From Heterocephalus glaber (Eukaryota; Chordata; Mammalia; Rodentia; Bathyergidae), in the NCBI RefSeq assembly GCF_000247695.1, contig NW_004624752.1, forward strand, positions 512,831-576,830: DNA of 64,000 bases, in the 5' to 3' direction. The position numbers and the translations under genes are program-made. The notes beneath the pieces are model-generated. The model had not been told where the DNA came from. It made no database searches and saw nothing but the letters and a program-made list of their open reading frames with translations. Shown here one piece after another: positions 27,001 through 45,380 of the stretch (position 1 is the stretch's first letter; every line of letters starts with the position of its first letter).

Positions 27001-29511
27001 AGCATCCAAATCGGGGAAACCGTGTCAGATGTGGCTTCTTCCTGGCCATGCTGGGATGCCCACACCACCCAGCCTACATTCCTAGAGCCTGAGTCCAACC
27101 CTCCCAGGCTGCCCTACAGCCGCCCTAGCCACAGGTCCCAGCCAGGCAGCCTGGAAATAGAGAGCCCTGCTCTGGAATGTGGGCCACCACTGCGCACAGA
27201 AGCAGAGCCTGCCACCAGATCCCCTGGAGCAGGCAGTTGGGAGGATGGTGGCGTCCAGGACTTGCCCTTTGCTGTGGCCAAGCCGGGTGCTCTGGGAGAG
27301 AGTGTCCTCCAGGAGCCAGGTGAGGCAGCTGCTGTGGGTTCCAGGGCCTGAGGGTGCAGTCTGTCAAGCTGCCCACACGCTCCTTGTTCTTGGGGTCTGC
27401 GATGCTGAGGGACATGGAGGCTGCTTGGGCCAGCCCCACGCTGTTGCCTCAGTGGCACTTGTCTGATGCCTTCCTACCTGTTTGTGTCTGCTCAGGCCCA
27501 GGGTGGAGCAGGGACACCGAGGACCTGTCACCACGCCGGCCTCTGGACTCGCAGGTCAGGGGGGGACACGGCCTGGGGATCACGTGGAGGGCCTGGGAGC
27601 AGAGCTAGGGAGCAGTCCTTTGAGGTCAGCTTCTACAGGAAGACACAGCTGCCCCAGGGTGTCCTGGCCCCGGTGAGGTGGAGGCGGAGGCAGACACAGA
27701 GGTGGAGGCCCGGCGCCAGGGTGAGGAGCAGGCCTACCTGGCTGGCCTGGCAAGGCTGTACCACCTGGAGCAGTACCCGGACAGCTACGAGGCCATGTGT
27801 GAGTACACAGCACAGCAGGCAGCGCCCTGGGCCAGTGCTTCCTGCGTCACAGTGAGTCTGTGTTGTCTCACAGCGGAGCCCCCCGTCGCCCAGCTCGTCC
27901 ATCATGTACTGCCCCGGGCCTTCACCTTCCCCGTGGACCCCCAGGTCCAGCCGGCCGTGGGTGAGACTGCAGTGCAGCTGAGCGAGCTGCTGACACTGCC
28001 TGTGCTCATGAAGTGCTCCCTCACAGCCCCGCTGGCTGCCCAGTGAGTCCCCACCCACGCCCCCTCCCTGCCACTCCCAGGCCCCTGCCCACCTCTGACT
28101 CCGGGGCCCTCCTGCCAGTGTCTCCTTGGTAAATAAAGCTGCGGTGGACTACTTCTTTGTGGAGCTGCACCTGGAGTCACACTTCGAGGCGCTGCGGCAC
28201 TTTCTGCTGATGGAGGATGGGGAGTTCGCACAGTCCCTTAGCGACCTGCTCTTTGAGAAGGTGACCCTGGCGGGGTGGGAACCATGGGAGGGGCCTGGCC
28301 CCTGGCCTGAGGCCCAAGGCCCACCCAGCAGAGCTGGGGCACAGGGTAGGTCTTGGGACACGTTTCTCCCCTGCCCAGCTTGGGGCCGGGCAGACTCCTG
28401 GGGAGTTGCTCAGCCCACTGGCCCTCAACTGCATCCTGAGCAAGGCCCTGCAGTGCAGCCTCCGTGGGGACTCGCCACATGCTGCTGGACTCTCCTTTGC
28501 CCTCAAGCACCTGCCTGAGGTCTTCGCCCCCAACACGCCAGACGTGCTGAGCTGCCTGGAGCTCAGGTACAAGGTCAGCAGCGCCACCCGGGGCTGGAGG
28601 GAGCCTGTGTGGGCAAGCACTGACAGGGCTTCCCGAGCAGGTGGACTGGCCGCTCAACATCATCATCACCGAGAGCTGCCTGAGCAAGTACGGTGCCATC
28701 TTCTCCTTCCTCCTGCAGCTGAAGCTCATGATGTGGACACTGAAGGACATCTGCTTCCACCTTAAGCGCACAGGTGAGGACACATGAAGCTCACCTGCCC
28801 ACCTGGCCCTGTGGGCCTTCGCTGCCCCTCACTTGGGTCCCTGCCCTCTGCTCAGCCCTTGTGAGCCATGCGGCTGGCTCAGTGCAGTTCCGCCAGCTGC
28901 AGCTGTTCAAGCATGAGATGCAGCACTTTGTGAAGGTCACCCAGGGCTACATTGCCAACCAGATCCTGCATGTCAGTTGGTGCGAGTTCAGGGCCCGGCT
29001 GGCCACAGTAAGCAACCTGGAAGAGATCCAGCGTGCCCATGCTGAGTACCTACACAAGGCTGTCTTCAGGTGGGGTGCAGCCATGGGGGGTGTTGGGGTC
29101 CTGGGGGTGGAGGGTGGGGCAGCTCACTGTGCCCATGCCCACCTTAGGGGTCTGCTGACGGAGAAGGCAGCACCTGTTATGAACATCATCCATAGCATCT
29201 TCAGCCTGGTGCTCAAGTTTCGCAGCCAGCTCATCTCCCAGGCCTGGGGGCCAGCTACTGGCCCCCAGGGCACAGAGCACCCCAACTTCGCCCTCATGCA
29301 GCAGTCCTACAGCACCTTCAAGTACTACTCCCATTTCCTCTTCAAAGGTAATCCTCCCTTGAGGTGGGCAGGACGGTGGCCAGGCTGGGGCACATGCTGA
29401 ACAGCCCTCTGCCCTCCAGTGGTGACCAAGCTGGTGAACCGAGGCTACCAGCCCCACCTGGAGGACTTCCTGCTGCGCATCAATTTCAACAGCTACTACC
29501 AGGATGCATGA
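12096..29511 (+). CDS. TUBGCP6: Gamma-tubulin complex component 6 (GCP6)
   Basis: 25 coding exons: 12096-12836, 13945-14108, 17558-17768, 20687-20860, 21467-21588, 22025-22103, 22188-22297, 22399-22490, 22577-22716, 23099-23248, 23924-24005, 24091-24179, 24256-24344, 25332-25470, 25705-25779, 25967-27319, 27496-27554, 27639-27798, 27874-28042, 28119-28260, 28379-28573, 28641-28773, 28856-29069, 29148-29347, 29420-29511. It is a subunit of the gamma-tubulin ring complex that nucleates microtubules at centrosomes. It has an N-terminal GCP6-specific region, a GRIP1 half (exons 2-10), a charged helical stretch (23924-25470), a 27-residue tandem repeat array in the large exon, and a C-terminal GRIP2 half (27874 to end). 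The start is ATG 12096; a GTG lies just upstream. A 100-N gap at 26716-26815 interrupts the repeats and breaks the frame artificially. Expected length is near 1725 residues against 1819 in human. Confidence 0.96.
13291..13421 (-). repeat. B1-type SINE
   Basis: A reverse-orientation B1 copy ending GGATTACAGGTGTGTGCCACC, in TUBGCP6 intron 1. Confidence 0.8.
13595..13739 (+). repeat. B1-type SINE with (AAAT)n tail
   Basis: A forward B1 copy from AGCCAGGTGTGG to a CTCAAAAAAAG tail that has grown into about seven AAAT units. Confidence 0.85.
15263..15362 (+). repeat. ID SINE with (GAAA)n tail
   Basis: A forward ID element (GGGCCGGGGATTTAG ... CCTGGTACC) followed by a GAAA-repeat tail. Confidence 0.85.
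15721..15827 (-). repeat. B1-type SINE
   Basis: A diverged reverse B1 copy; the CTGGGATTACAGGCCTGTACTACCA block is still recognisable. Confidence 0.7.
15859..15882. repeat. (GT)12 microsatellite
   Basis: Twelve uninterrupted GT dinucleotides just before a T-rich SINE tail. Confidence 0.95.
15901..15973 (-). repeat. ID SINE
   Basis: A reverse ID copy with the TGTACCGGGGATTGAACTC start and CACTGAGATGCATCCCTGG end. Confidence 0.85.
16070..16167 (+). repeat. ID SINE
   Basis: A forward ID copy (GGGCCAGGGATGTAGCTCA ... TTCCTGGTACC) with an A-rich/GA tail. Confidence 0.85.
16280..16395 (-). repeat. B1-type SINE
   Basis: A reverse B1/Alu-like copy behind a 14-T run. Confidence 0.75.
16633..16713 (-). 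repeat. ID SINE
   Basis: A reverse ID copy, GGTATCGGAAATCGAACTC to GAGCTACATTCCTGGCCC. Confidence 0.8.
17159..17260 (-). repeat. ID SINE ending in a 14-C homopolymer
   Basis: A reverse ID copy with a long T tail. Its distal end has expanded into 14 consecutive C (17246-17259). Similar GTGTTCATTTT and GTCTTCATTTT strings flank it, as expected of a target-site duplication. Confidence 0.8.
17991..18123 (+). repeat. B1-type SINE
   Basis: A forward B1 copy (GGGCATGGTGGTGCACGCC) with an A-rich tail. Confidence 0.85.
18431..18641 (-). repeat. B1-dID-like dimeric SINE
   Basis: In reverse order, an ID-like half (GAGGATTGAACCCAGAAC ... CCCCAGCCC) is followed by a B1-like half (GGAGACAGGGTCTC ... GCCATTGTACCC), the layout of a B1+ID fusion SINE. 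Confidence 0.8.
18688..18840 (-). repeat. B1-type SINE
   Basis: A reverse B1 copy with a partial internal duplication of the 'ctatgtag' block. Confidence 0.75.
18981..19075 (-). repeat. ID SINE
   Basis: A reverse ID copy, GGTACCGGGGATTGAACTC to CTACATCCCTGGCCC. With the next B1 copy it is bracketed by a TGTGTGCTGATTTT-like duplication. Confidence 0.85.
19085..19227 (-). repeat. B1-type SINE
   Basis: A reverse B1 copy behind a 15-T run, ending in TTATAGGCATGTATC. Confidence 0.8.
19390..19471 (-). repeat. ID/dID SINE
   Basis: A reverse dID-like copy, GGGGATAGAACCCAGGGC to GAGCCATACTCCCAGCC. Confidence 0.8.
19541..19626 (-). repeat. ID SINE with target-site duplication
   Basis: A reverse ID copy. 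GATTTTAGTAATTTG on the left and GATTTTAGTAATCTG on the right form a one-mismatch target-site duplication. Confidence 0.85.
19728..19825 (+). repeat. ID/dID SINE
   Basis: A diverged forward copy (GGGCTAGGGTATAGC ... CAATCTCCAGCAGTG) with a GAAA/GGGA-rich tail. Confidence 0.75.
20199..20321 (-). repeat. Young ID SINE with perfect 17-bp target-site duplication
   Basis: The reverse ID copy (about 20217-20304) is flanked by identical 17-bp direct repeats at 20199-20215 and 20305-20321, so the insertion is recent and intact. Confidence 0.9.
20476..20564 (-). repeat. ID SINE
   Basis: A reverse ID copy. TGGGGCATGCTTTT on the left and TGGGGTATGCTTTG on the right look like an imperfect target-site duplication. 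Confidence 0.8.
23356..23390. repeat. A-rich low-complexity tract
   Basis: A run of A with interspersed G in TUBGCP6 intron 10; no SINE body is attached that I can recognise. Confidence 0.7.
24345..25331 (+). other. TUBGCP6 intron 13
   Basis: A unique-looking intron of about 1 kb with no recognisable repeat or exon. Confidence 0.75.
26552..27033 (+). repeat. 81-bp coding tandem repeat array (27-residue units) in TUBGCP6
   Basis: Two complete units precede the assembly gap (26552-26632, 26633-26713). A partial unit (26816-26871) and two complete units (26872-26952, 26953-27033) follow it, then a degenerate unit. Each encodes a 27-residue block with R-P-R-W-N near the start and S-D-A-S-I and N-V-S-D-V later. 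The family's human member has nine such repeats. Confidence 0.95.
26716..26815. other. Assembly gap, exactly 100 N
   Basis: A placeholder gap inside the TUBGCP6 repeat array. The two flanks are in different reading frames at the stated length, so the true length is not 100. Confidence 0.98.
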
Positions 29512-29564
29512 GCAGTGCCCAGGGTTAGGGTGCATAGTGACCAGGGACAGGCTGAGGAAGCTGC

Positions 29565-29570
29565 TTTATT
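29565..29570 (-). terminator. SELENOO poly(A) signal
   Basis: TTTATT on the plus strand, AATAAA on the minus strand, 237 bp beyond the SELENOO stop and only 54 bp past the TUBGCP6 stop on the other strand. Confidence 0.8.
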
Positions 29571-29674
29571 TGGGGAGCACGGAGAAAGAGGGGTGGCCTT
29601 GTGCCCTCTGTCACCTACAAGCACTTGGTGGGGCCTTAGTCCTTGTGGCTACTGGATCAGGGTAGCACTGCTGA

Positions 29675-29735
29675 GGTAGCATCGGACAGAAACAGGTCAG
29701 GTCCTGACTAGACGTCTCTGCCGTCATGAAGAGCG
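29675..29735 (-). promoter_or_regulatory. Candidate SECIS element of SELENOO
   Basis: In the SELENOO 3' UTR, read on the minus strand, ATGA (29727-29724) faces CGATG (29684-29680). Between them GG-CAGAGAC pairs with GTTTCTG-T-CC (one bulged T), and an apical mini-stem GTCAG/CTGAC closes on GAC. The ATGA/GA quartet and long helix fit a eukaryotic SECIS. The distance from the UGA (about 90 nt) is suitable. The usual AA (or CC) in the 5' internal loop is not obvious, so this is a candidate only. Confidence 0.55.
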
Positions 29736-29806
29736 CGTGGGCGGCCGCAGTCTCAGCAGTGCATGTGGCCTCAGGAGACTCCTGGGGTGTGGAGGACCCC
29801 AGGCTG

Positions 29807-37812
<8,006 letters not shown>

Positions 37813-40231
37813 CCGCTCAGCCGGAAGCGTGGCCGCCCGGAGCGGAAGCCCCGCCGCGCCTGCGCGGACTGCGTCCCTGGAACCGTGGTTCTGATTGGCT
37901 GCCTCGATCTTGTCCGTAGTGACCCACAGGCTAAGGTCCGCGAAGCTGTGGCCTAGGTGACACGCGGAGGGACGTCCCCAAAGACCTCCGCGGCGCCCCC
38001 AAGTCGGGCCGGCAGTTCTGGACCCTGCACCGACAGAAGGGACTGAGGCTGAGGACTGCTGGGTCAGGGCTCCCGCGGCAGCGGCTGGACACTGAGGCCA
38101 TACCTGTGGGTGTTGTCTCTGACCGTGACCCAGTAGGAGCTGGCCAGTTAAAACCTTCCCGGCACCACTCTGGGCCAGCAGGAGCCACGGGGCGAGAGCG
38201 GGCCTTCTAGGGGCCTGACTCCACACTGCAGGCCAGGACTTGGTCCCTGGTGCCTCCCTGGATACCTCGAGTCACCCTGTTCTGAAAAATAACCTGTCTG
38301 CTTGTTCTCCCACCTTCTATGTCTCTGTTACTGTTAGTCCTTGAGGGCAGCGACCTAGATGATGGAGTGCTGGTTCCCCCAGGACAGCACCCAGTGCCGA
38401 GAACCCTAGGGACACCCACATGCCCAGATACTCCTGGGGGGCCAGAACTTTGGGCAGGTGCTGCAGGATGAATGGGATGCCTTTGTGGTGCTGACCTGGT
38501 TCCAAAGTAAAATCTGGGATCCTGAGCTGACCCCAGGGACACTGGACAAACACACAGGCTCCCTCCTGGCTGTCACCTTTGTCCCAGCCCTCCTGTCATT
38601 CTATACAAGTAGCCCTCCAGAACTTCCTCCTGGAGCCACAGCATGGGTGTGAGACCCCCACGTGACCCAGCTCTGCCTCTGGGGCAGTGTGACCACAATG
38701 AGTCTCTCCCACCTCCCATGGGTGTGTGGATGGTACAAGTACTCAGGGCCTGTGAAGACCTCTCAGCACATGGCAGCACCATGCTGAGGAGCCCCCCCTC
38801 CCCCAAGCTGTCTGGGGTCCCCACCTCAACTGTGTTGGGGCGATGGCCTGTTTCCAGCAGCCTCCTTTGTAACTCCTGGGGGCCTGGAGTTCTCCCTGCC
38901 ACGTCCCAGGCCTGGTGCTCCTGACCCATCTCCCCACCCTGGGTCCAGTCTGGCTTTGCCTCATCCATGCTCAGGAATCTGGCAGGACTGGGTTGTTGAG
39001 GGTCTGTGAATGCCAGGCTGGCCAGGCTCACAGCCTTGAACCCTGAGGGAGACCCAGTCAGCACAGAAGGGCAGTGGCCTCCCCAGCTCTGTGGCTCTGC
39101 CTATGGCTACACCAGAGTGGCTGAGCCTCCTCCGTGCCTGCAGGTGGCTAGTCCACCTTTCCTGTCCCACTGCGGGTCACAGCTGATGGCAGGCCTGAAT
39201 GTTCACCTTGAGGAGTTCTACTGCCCAGGCAACCATGATAGCTGAGCCTGGATATGAGTGCCATCGTGGTCTCAGTCCAGTGCGCTGAAGGAGCCATCCT
39301 GGCTGTCAGTGGAGCCCCTGCATGGGGTCAGCAGGGGACTGACTCAGCAGCTCCTCTCCTTGTGGCCCCTGGCTTCCCAGAACAGAGCTGCCAGGGGTGC
39401 TTCACCATCCAGGACCCCAGCATCAGTCAGCACTTGGGGAGCAGCCACCCTTCCTGGAGTGGAGGCTTGGCAGAGGTACTAGGGTTGTTTGGGCCCATTT
39501 TCCCTACCCTACCTGCTCCTCTGATAGTCCCCCCACTCCCAGCCTGCATAAGCCTCTCATCAAAGTGGGGAGGTGACTGGGGAGCCCCAGCCATCCCAGG
39601 TGCTTTCTTGAGGTCCCTGAGTACTGGCCCAAGGCAGGGCCTCCTTGCTGACTTCAAAGCTGTCGTGGTGTCCCATGTCCCACAGGTCCACAGCCAGCTC
39701 GGTCTGAGACATCTGAGCCTCTGCAGTGGTTACCTGTGGACATGGGCACTCCAACTGTCACCTCCAGCCAGTCCCTGTTTCTGCATGTAGCCCTAGAGGC
39801 TCCTTTCCTGCCTGGTTTCCTGTTGGGACCAAAGCCACAGCCTCAGGACCAGACTGTAACCTGGGCCCTCAAGCCGTAGACCCTCCTCTCTCCTTGGTCT
39901 CCAAAGCTGGGTCTGTCCTACCAGGCCTGTCCTGCCCGTCTCGACTCTGAGTCACAGCTGTGTCACAGAGAGCCTGGCTGGGTGGGCAGTCAGGGGCTTT
40001 GGCCGACTCAGACAGGCACCCTCTCCAACACCCACATTCCCTTAGGTGCTTATTTGAAAAATGCACCTTATTGTGTTTCTGCTTACGAGAGTAATACAAA
40101 TGAAGAAATTCAGATCTTTCAGGCCAAGGTGCAAATTCACATTTCCCCAAGCCCCAGCTGTCCACTGTGACATGTGTACTGTACTCTGCTCTAACATGTC
40201 CTGGGTATCTACCCCAGGCCTGAGTCCTCCT

Positions 40232-40400
40232 GGATTTATTTATTTAGCACTGTGGATTGACTCAGGATGTTGTATGTTAGGCAAATGCTCACCACTGAAT
40301 TACATCCCCCTTTTGAGACAGGGTCTTGACTTGAACTTATGACCCTCCCACTCAGCCTCCTAGAGTGCTAGGACTGCAGGTGTGAATCACCATACCTAGT
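40232..40400 (-). repeat. B1-dID-like SINE
   Basis: A reverse dimer: an ID-like half (TGGATTGACTCAGGATG), then a B1-like half ending in GGACTGCAGGTGTGAATCACC. Confidence 0.75.
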
Positions 40401-40404
40401 GCTC

Positions 40405-40489
40405 TTTCTTTTTTTTTTTTTTTTTGGTACCGGGGGGACCTTGTGCTTGCAAAGCAGGTGGCTGAACCACTGAACTAAATCCCCAGCCC
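40405..40489 (-). repeat. ID SINE, internally deleted
   Basis: A reverse ID copy with a T tail. It runs GGTACCGGGGGGACCTTG, so the usual 'attgaactcgg' segment is missing. Confidence 0.8.
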
Positions 40490-42317
40490 TAGTGCTCTTT
40501 ATTTCTAAACACCACTTGCCTCGACTGTGATGACTTCATCTATTCCCTTAGAGGTGGATGCGGTCTGTGAGCAGGGCTCTGCAAAGCTGTACCCTCGGGG
40601 GTGGAGCCCAGCCTCTGCCTCTTACTGACTTGAGCACTGGCACTTGGTTCTTCTCAGACTCTCCGGGGTGCTTACCTGCAGGGATGCTGGTGATGGTGGG
40701 CCTTGGGGTCACCCCCCTGACTCTGAGAACAGTTCTTCCCTGCCCAAGCCAGGAGACAGACAGCTCAATAGTTTCTCACGCTCACCCCCACAGCTGGTAG
40801 CCACCATTTCCCACGTCAGGCTGTGATTGCCTCTTCACCTTTGGAAGCAGCCGAGTCCCAGGCAGGGCTTTAACCTCTTGGTCCTCCCACTGCCCAACCC
40901 CACTCTGGGCCCACCGTGGGCCTTGCCTGCTGCACTCAGGGCCTGCTGTGCCCAGCAGTGGTCTGGGATGCCCTGCCTCTGGCCCTTCCTGTGTGGGCCC
41001 CGAATGTCCTGTTTCACAGACACCCTAACACGGACCCAGAAATGCTGGGCAGGGACCAGGCATGCCCTTGGGCACCAAGACGTCTTGCTGGGGTGATGGG
41101 CTGGAGGACACTAGGCTGGGAGACCAGTCAGGCTGGACAGGGCTGTCGAGGGGCCCAGCCTGCACCCACCTGCTCCTCCTCACTGTGCCCAGCCAGACCT
41201 GGGGTTCCAGCACCCAACCTGCGCCTGTAGAGAGAAGACCTGGTCAGGGCAGGCTTGAAAGCTCTGAAGCCCCAATCCCAACTGTTGGCCACTTAGCAGA
41301 GGACACTGCTGCACCAAGGTGACTCAAGCCATGGAGGACAGAGACCCAGCACTGAACACCCTTCCCAGACACAATGGGCATGAACCCACCCAGCACCCAC
41401 CAGCAAAAGGGCCTTTTGCTCTTGCCCTCTACAGGTGCAGGTAGAGCTCAGCACTCTCCCTCAGCTATGCTCAGGTCACTCTGCTGGATAGGCCCTGGCC
41501 GGGTGTGCGTGGGCACCAACCAGGGGCAGGACCTCTGCTCTCTGCTGAGATGGGCACATTCCCCAGGACCCCCTAATTCACCTAAGCCCCATTTCCACAG
41601 AGCACACAAACAGGAGCTTCCAAAATTAGAATTTATTTGCATTTCTAAGGAACAAGTTCATGAGTATAAGACAGGGCTGCCCAGCGGCTTGGCAACCCGG
41701 CCCAGTTCTGTAGGGGTTCCCTGATTGGATTGACAGCACAGGGACAACTAGACACGGTGGGGCCAGGACACAGTGGCTGGGGCAGCGTGCTGGGCACAGG
41801 CCGCCAGGGACCCAAGGGAGGCAGCATCCTGTGGGGCTGCCTGGGCCTGCTCAGGACAGAGACAAACACAAGACTCTCCTGTTTCACTGGACTTAAGGCT
41901 TGTATTTCCTGACATTTGCTCCAGTTTGCTTTTTTTTTCTTTAAAGTTAAAATTACCTGAGTAAAAAATTTTCAGACATTTAAAAAAGCCGAAAACACAG
42001 AATCTCTGTAGGCGGAGATGCAGCATGTATGCTGCAGGTTCGTCCAGGGTGGCCACGGCTCCCCTGGCCCACAGTGAAGAGCTGTGTGGGCCCCGAGTGC
42101 TCCATGAGACCCTTGGGACCAGATGCTCAGGGCACACAAGGCACAGTGAGGTAGGGTGCAGCCAGGGCCCTGAGCCCACTGTGGGCAGGACCAGTGTGCA
42201 CCGGAGGCCCTCCCCAGCCCACCGCTTGGCGGCCAGGCTCGCGCTGGTCCCTGAAGTCCCTGGGTATGGAGCAAGTGGGCTGCTGGGGAGCCTGAGCTCA
42301 GACAATTAAATAATCCC

Positions 42318-42323
42318 TTTATT
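42318..42323 (-). terminator. TRABD poly(A) signal
   Basis: TTTATT on the plus strand, AATAAA on the minus strand, about 155 bp beyond the TRABD stop codon. Confidence 0.8.
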
Positions 42324-42477
42324 GGGGTGGGCTGGGGGGTGGGCAGGCGAGGCTTGACCTGGACCCCCATAGGGGGTGGCTTGGATGCTCCCAGGAAGGT
42401 CCCCTGGCCACACCGGCTTCTCAGGAGCCCCCAGCTGCAGCGGGGAGTAGCTGTCCTGCACCAAGCCAAGCGGCCTT

Positions 42478-45380
42478 CTATGGGCCCGGCCGGGCTGCAG
42501 ACGCCCTCTGGAGGCAGAACTGCGCCACAGGCAATGACAGCGCAAGGCTCACGGTGCGGCGGCCCATCCAGTACAGGCTGTAGCCCAGCAGCCCGAAGAA
42601 GGTGGCTTTCGCAGCCAGGCGGGACATTCGGCCCATGATGGATGGCGGGGGGACACTACGGAGGGAGGAATAGGCTGGGCCTGGCTGGGGCATGAGCCCC
42701 CCAGCCCCAGCCCCCAGTGTGTGGGTCCCTGGGGTCGGCTGCTAGGGTTAGGGTGGGAAGGCGGGGACCCCCACGTGGGCCAAGGGATGCTCACGTCATG
42801 ATCTCCTGGATGTTGAGCTCTGTGCTCCAGTTCTTCTCGATGCCAGGCACGTGGCCCATTCCCACGACACCCACAACCACAGAGGGCACACACTTCCTGG
42901 GCTCAGCTGTGGGAATGGCAGAGGTCAGCGGTGCACTGCTGGAGCCGCGGTGTCCCAGAGAGCCCGCCACCATCACTGCCGACCCTCACCCTCAGAGGCT
43001 CGGGGCAGCTCGAGGCGCCGGGCAGCCTGCCGCAGCATGTAGGTCAGGTAGATGTCGCGCTCCGCCACGATGGTGCGGTGCAGGTCGGGGAACTCGCCGA
43101 TCATCTCAGCCATCATCTGCTCCAGCAGATCCTTCTGCTTGCAGCGCTCCACATCGTCTTTGCTGTGGGCAGAGCCATGCTGCCAGCTCTGCGGGACGGG
43201 CCACTGGCCCAGGGGAGGCACCACAGCGCAGGGCTTGGGATTACGGGGTGGGGGGCGTGGGGGGCTTGGCTGGAGCAAGCAGGAGGTGGGGTTGGGGGTG
43301 CACATGGGCCAGGTGGTGCCCTACCTGATGGGGTCTGACAGGAAGCACAGGCCCCAGGCCAGCTTGACCTTCTGCCAGAAGGACAGTGCAGCGATGGCCC
43401 TCTTGAAGGTGACAGGGATGGGACGGTCGCCCAGGTGAAACTTGCAGAAAGGCACCTTGCTGGCCTGGAGGGGAGGCCATGTCGGGCACAGGCCTGCAGC
43501 TCCCGCCGCCCTCCCAGGCCAGGCCCTCACCGCCCCCGGGTCAGGCCAGGCGCCCACCTCCTTGAAGGCCTCCCTGAACTCGCCACCGGGGGCCATGCCC
43601 AGCTGCTCGGTGATGTGGGCTGACACCTTCAGCAGCAGCATCTGCATGAGCCCAGACATGAGCCCATTCTGTGGGAGAGAGGCTGCGTCACCCACGCCGC
43701 ACACGCCTGGGGCAGGAGACTGGGCAGTGCCAGCCCCACATCCTCAGACTCCTCCCACAGCAGGCCTCACCCTGGCCTCCACAGCCACTGTTGCCACAGG
43801 TGTCCCCGTAGGAGAGCTTTCTCTATAGGACAGTCAGGGTGCTGAGCGGGGCACTCCACACTGTGCAGACATTGAGCCAGGGTGCTGACCCCAGGCAAAC
43901 AGCCAGGGCTGTGTGCTGCCTGGGTCTTAGTGAGAAGTGCAGAATGAGGGTCTGCAGCCACGTGGTGGGGCTGGGTGGGTCAGGCCGTGCTGAGACCCCC
44001 CAACTCCAACCCAGTGGCCTGGCTGGCTCCTCCCTCAGTGAGACCTCACAGATCAGCCCTCTCTTCTCCTACAGGTTGAGGTCAGGGTTCCAACCAGGTG
44101 GAGCCCCTGACAGGCTTGGCACTGTGTACCGACCAGTGTGGTGGGCCTCAGCCCGGGCACAGCACACGGGGACTCCGGCCTTGCCCCGCGCCGAGCCCCT
44201 CGGGCACACACCTGCCGCACAGCTTGCTGCAGCTTCTCCAGGCTGACTTCCTTGGCCTCACGCAGCAGTGTCCTCTCGTCCATCTTCAGCATGGACACAC
44301 GGTACTGGCAGAGCTCCACAACCACCACATCAGGCTGCACCTCACGGATGGTCTGCAAGGCACCATTGTTCCTGAGGGACTCACCTGCTGCCCTGTGACT
44401 GGCTGCTGATCACCCTCAATTCTTTAAGCAACGAAGGGAAGTGAGGAACAGGTTCTACAGTTACAAACAAGGCGCCACAGCTGCCACAGGATTGGAACGC
44501 AGCTGTCGGTGGCCGTGGACTGTGCAGCGGGGCCGGGCTGTGGCTCAGTGGGCCTCACCTTCACCACGTCGCGCTTGCTGTCGTCGCTGAAGTGGGCGGT
44601 GCCCACCACGTACACTCTGCTTCCATCCTCGGCCACCAGCTGGGTCACTGTGCGTGGCAGATTGGGCTGCTTACGCCGCCGCTTCAGCTTCATCTCCAGG
44701 AGCAGATGGAAGGCGTCCACGTCAGCTGCAGGGACAGTAGGGCTACCATGGGCAAACGTCTGGCTCTGGGCTCTGGGGGCTGTGGCTGGGGTCTGACTCC
44801 CACTGCACACGCCCTGATGGGCCGCCCCATCCATGTGCCTGGCCCCCGTGGGCCTCTGGAGCCCCAGGATGGGGGACAGCAGGGACCAGGTGCTCAACTC
44901 CAACCAGGGCAGTGGGGGCCCACTACCCTCATATCCCTCATGCTCAGGAGCCTCCTCCTGGGTTGCAGCACCCCCATTTGTGCCCAGAGGATCCCTCAAG
45001 CCCCACGCCCCACGGTTCCATTGGAGACGTACACAGGTTCTGGGCTTCTCCGGAAATCACCCTGGGCACCGACTCTGAGGCCCCCGATGTCATGACAGTT
45101 TCCACGTCAGCCTGGGGCACGAGGGAGAGGTGAGGCTGGCATCCCCTTGCCCTGGAGAGGCTGCTCATGAACTCCACCCGCCCAGATTAGGATTAGGACC
45201 CCCACCTTCCCCTTGGAGTGGCTTCCTGCTGGGATGCAGAAAACCTGGTCTCCACAGCAAGTTCCTGGCAGAGAATGAGCCGAAGGGACCCGAGCGGGCC
45301 ACGGGGTAGACGGTGTCCCCACGGGAAGGCTTGGCAGCCAGCGCCCTCACCTCCTGGGGTGGCCGCTCCTCCCCCTCCAT
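42478..45380 (-). CDS. TRABD: TraB domain-containing protein
   Basis: Coding exons, in transcript order: 45351-45380, 45033-45111, 44559-44725, 44212-44352, 43558-43668, 43325-43464, 42990-43162, 42795-42906, 42478-42655. They total 377 codons, giving 376 residues, the same length as human TRABD. The TraB domain starts in exon 3: the GTAHFSDDS motif lies there and VVVVELCQYR in exon 4, the paired GxxH and E motifs of the TraB/TIKI-like fold. The last exon encodes a hydrophobic, tail-anchor-like segment (FFGLLGYSLYW) followed by a basic stretch. The biochemical function in mammals is not well established, and membrane association is my inference. The first coding exon has only ten codons, so the promoter must lie further upstream, probably the CpG island near 49 kb. 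Confidence 0.96.

Larger units (their letters stand above)
38200..42300. other. Intergenic region between SELENOO and TRABD
   Basis: About 4.1 kb of mostly unique, moderately GC-rich sequence. It holds two SINEs (40232-40489) and an AT-rich patch at 41880-42000. A second TTTATT at 41632-41637 could act as a distal poly(A) site for TRABD. I recognise no coding gene; the open frames have no family resemblance. Confidence 0.65.

Noticed and set aside
29596..29619. Alternative SECIS (GTGA ... AA on the minus strand)
   Set aside because: It has GTGA and AA at suitable spacing, but no matching GA quartet on the 3' side, and it runs into the poly(A) signal.
37813..38226. Extension of the SELENOO frame upstream of 37812
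   Set aside because: The frame stays open in the CpG island, but the protein family starts with a short targeting peptide matching MALVRATL..., so the ATG at 37812 is preferred.
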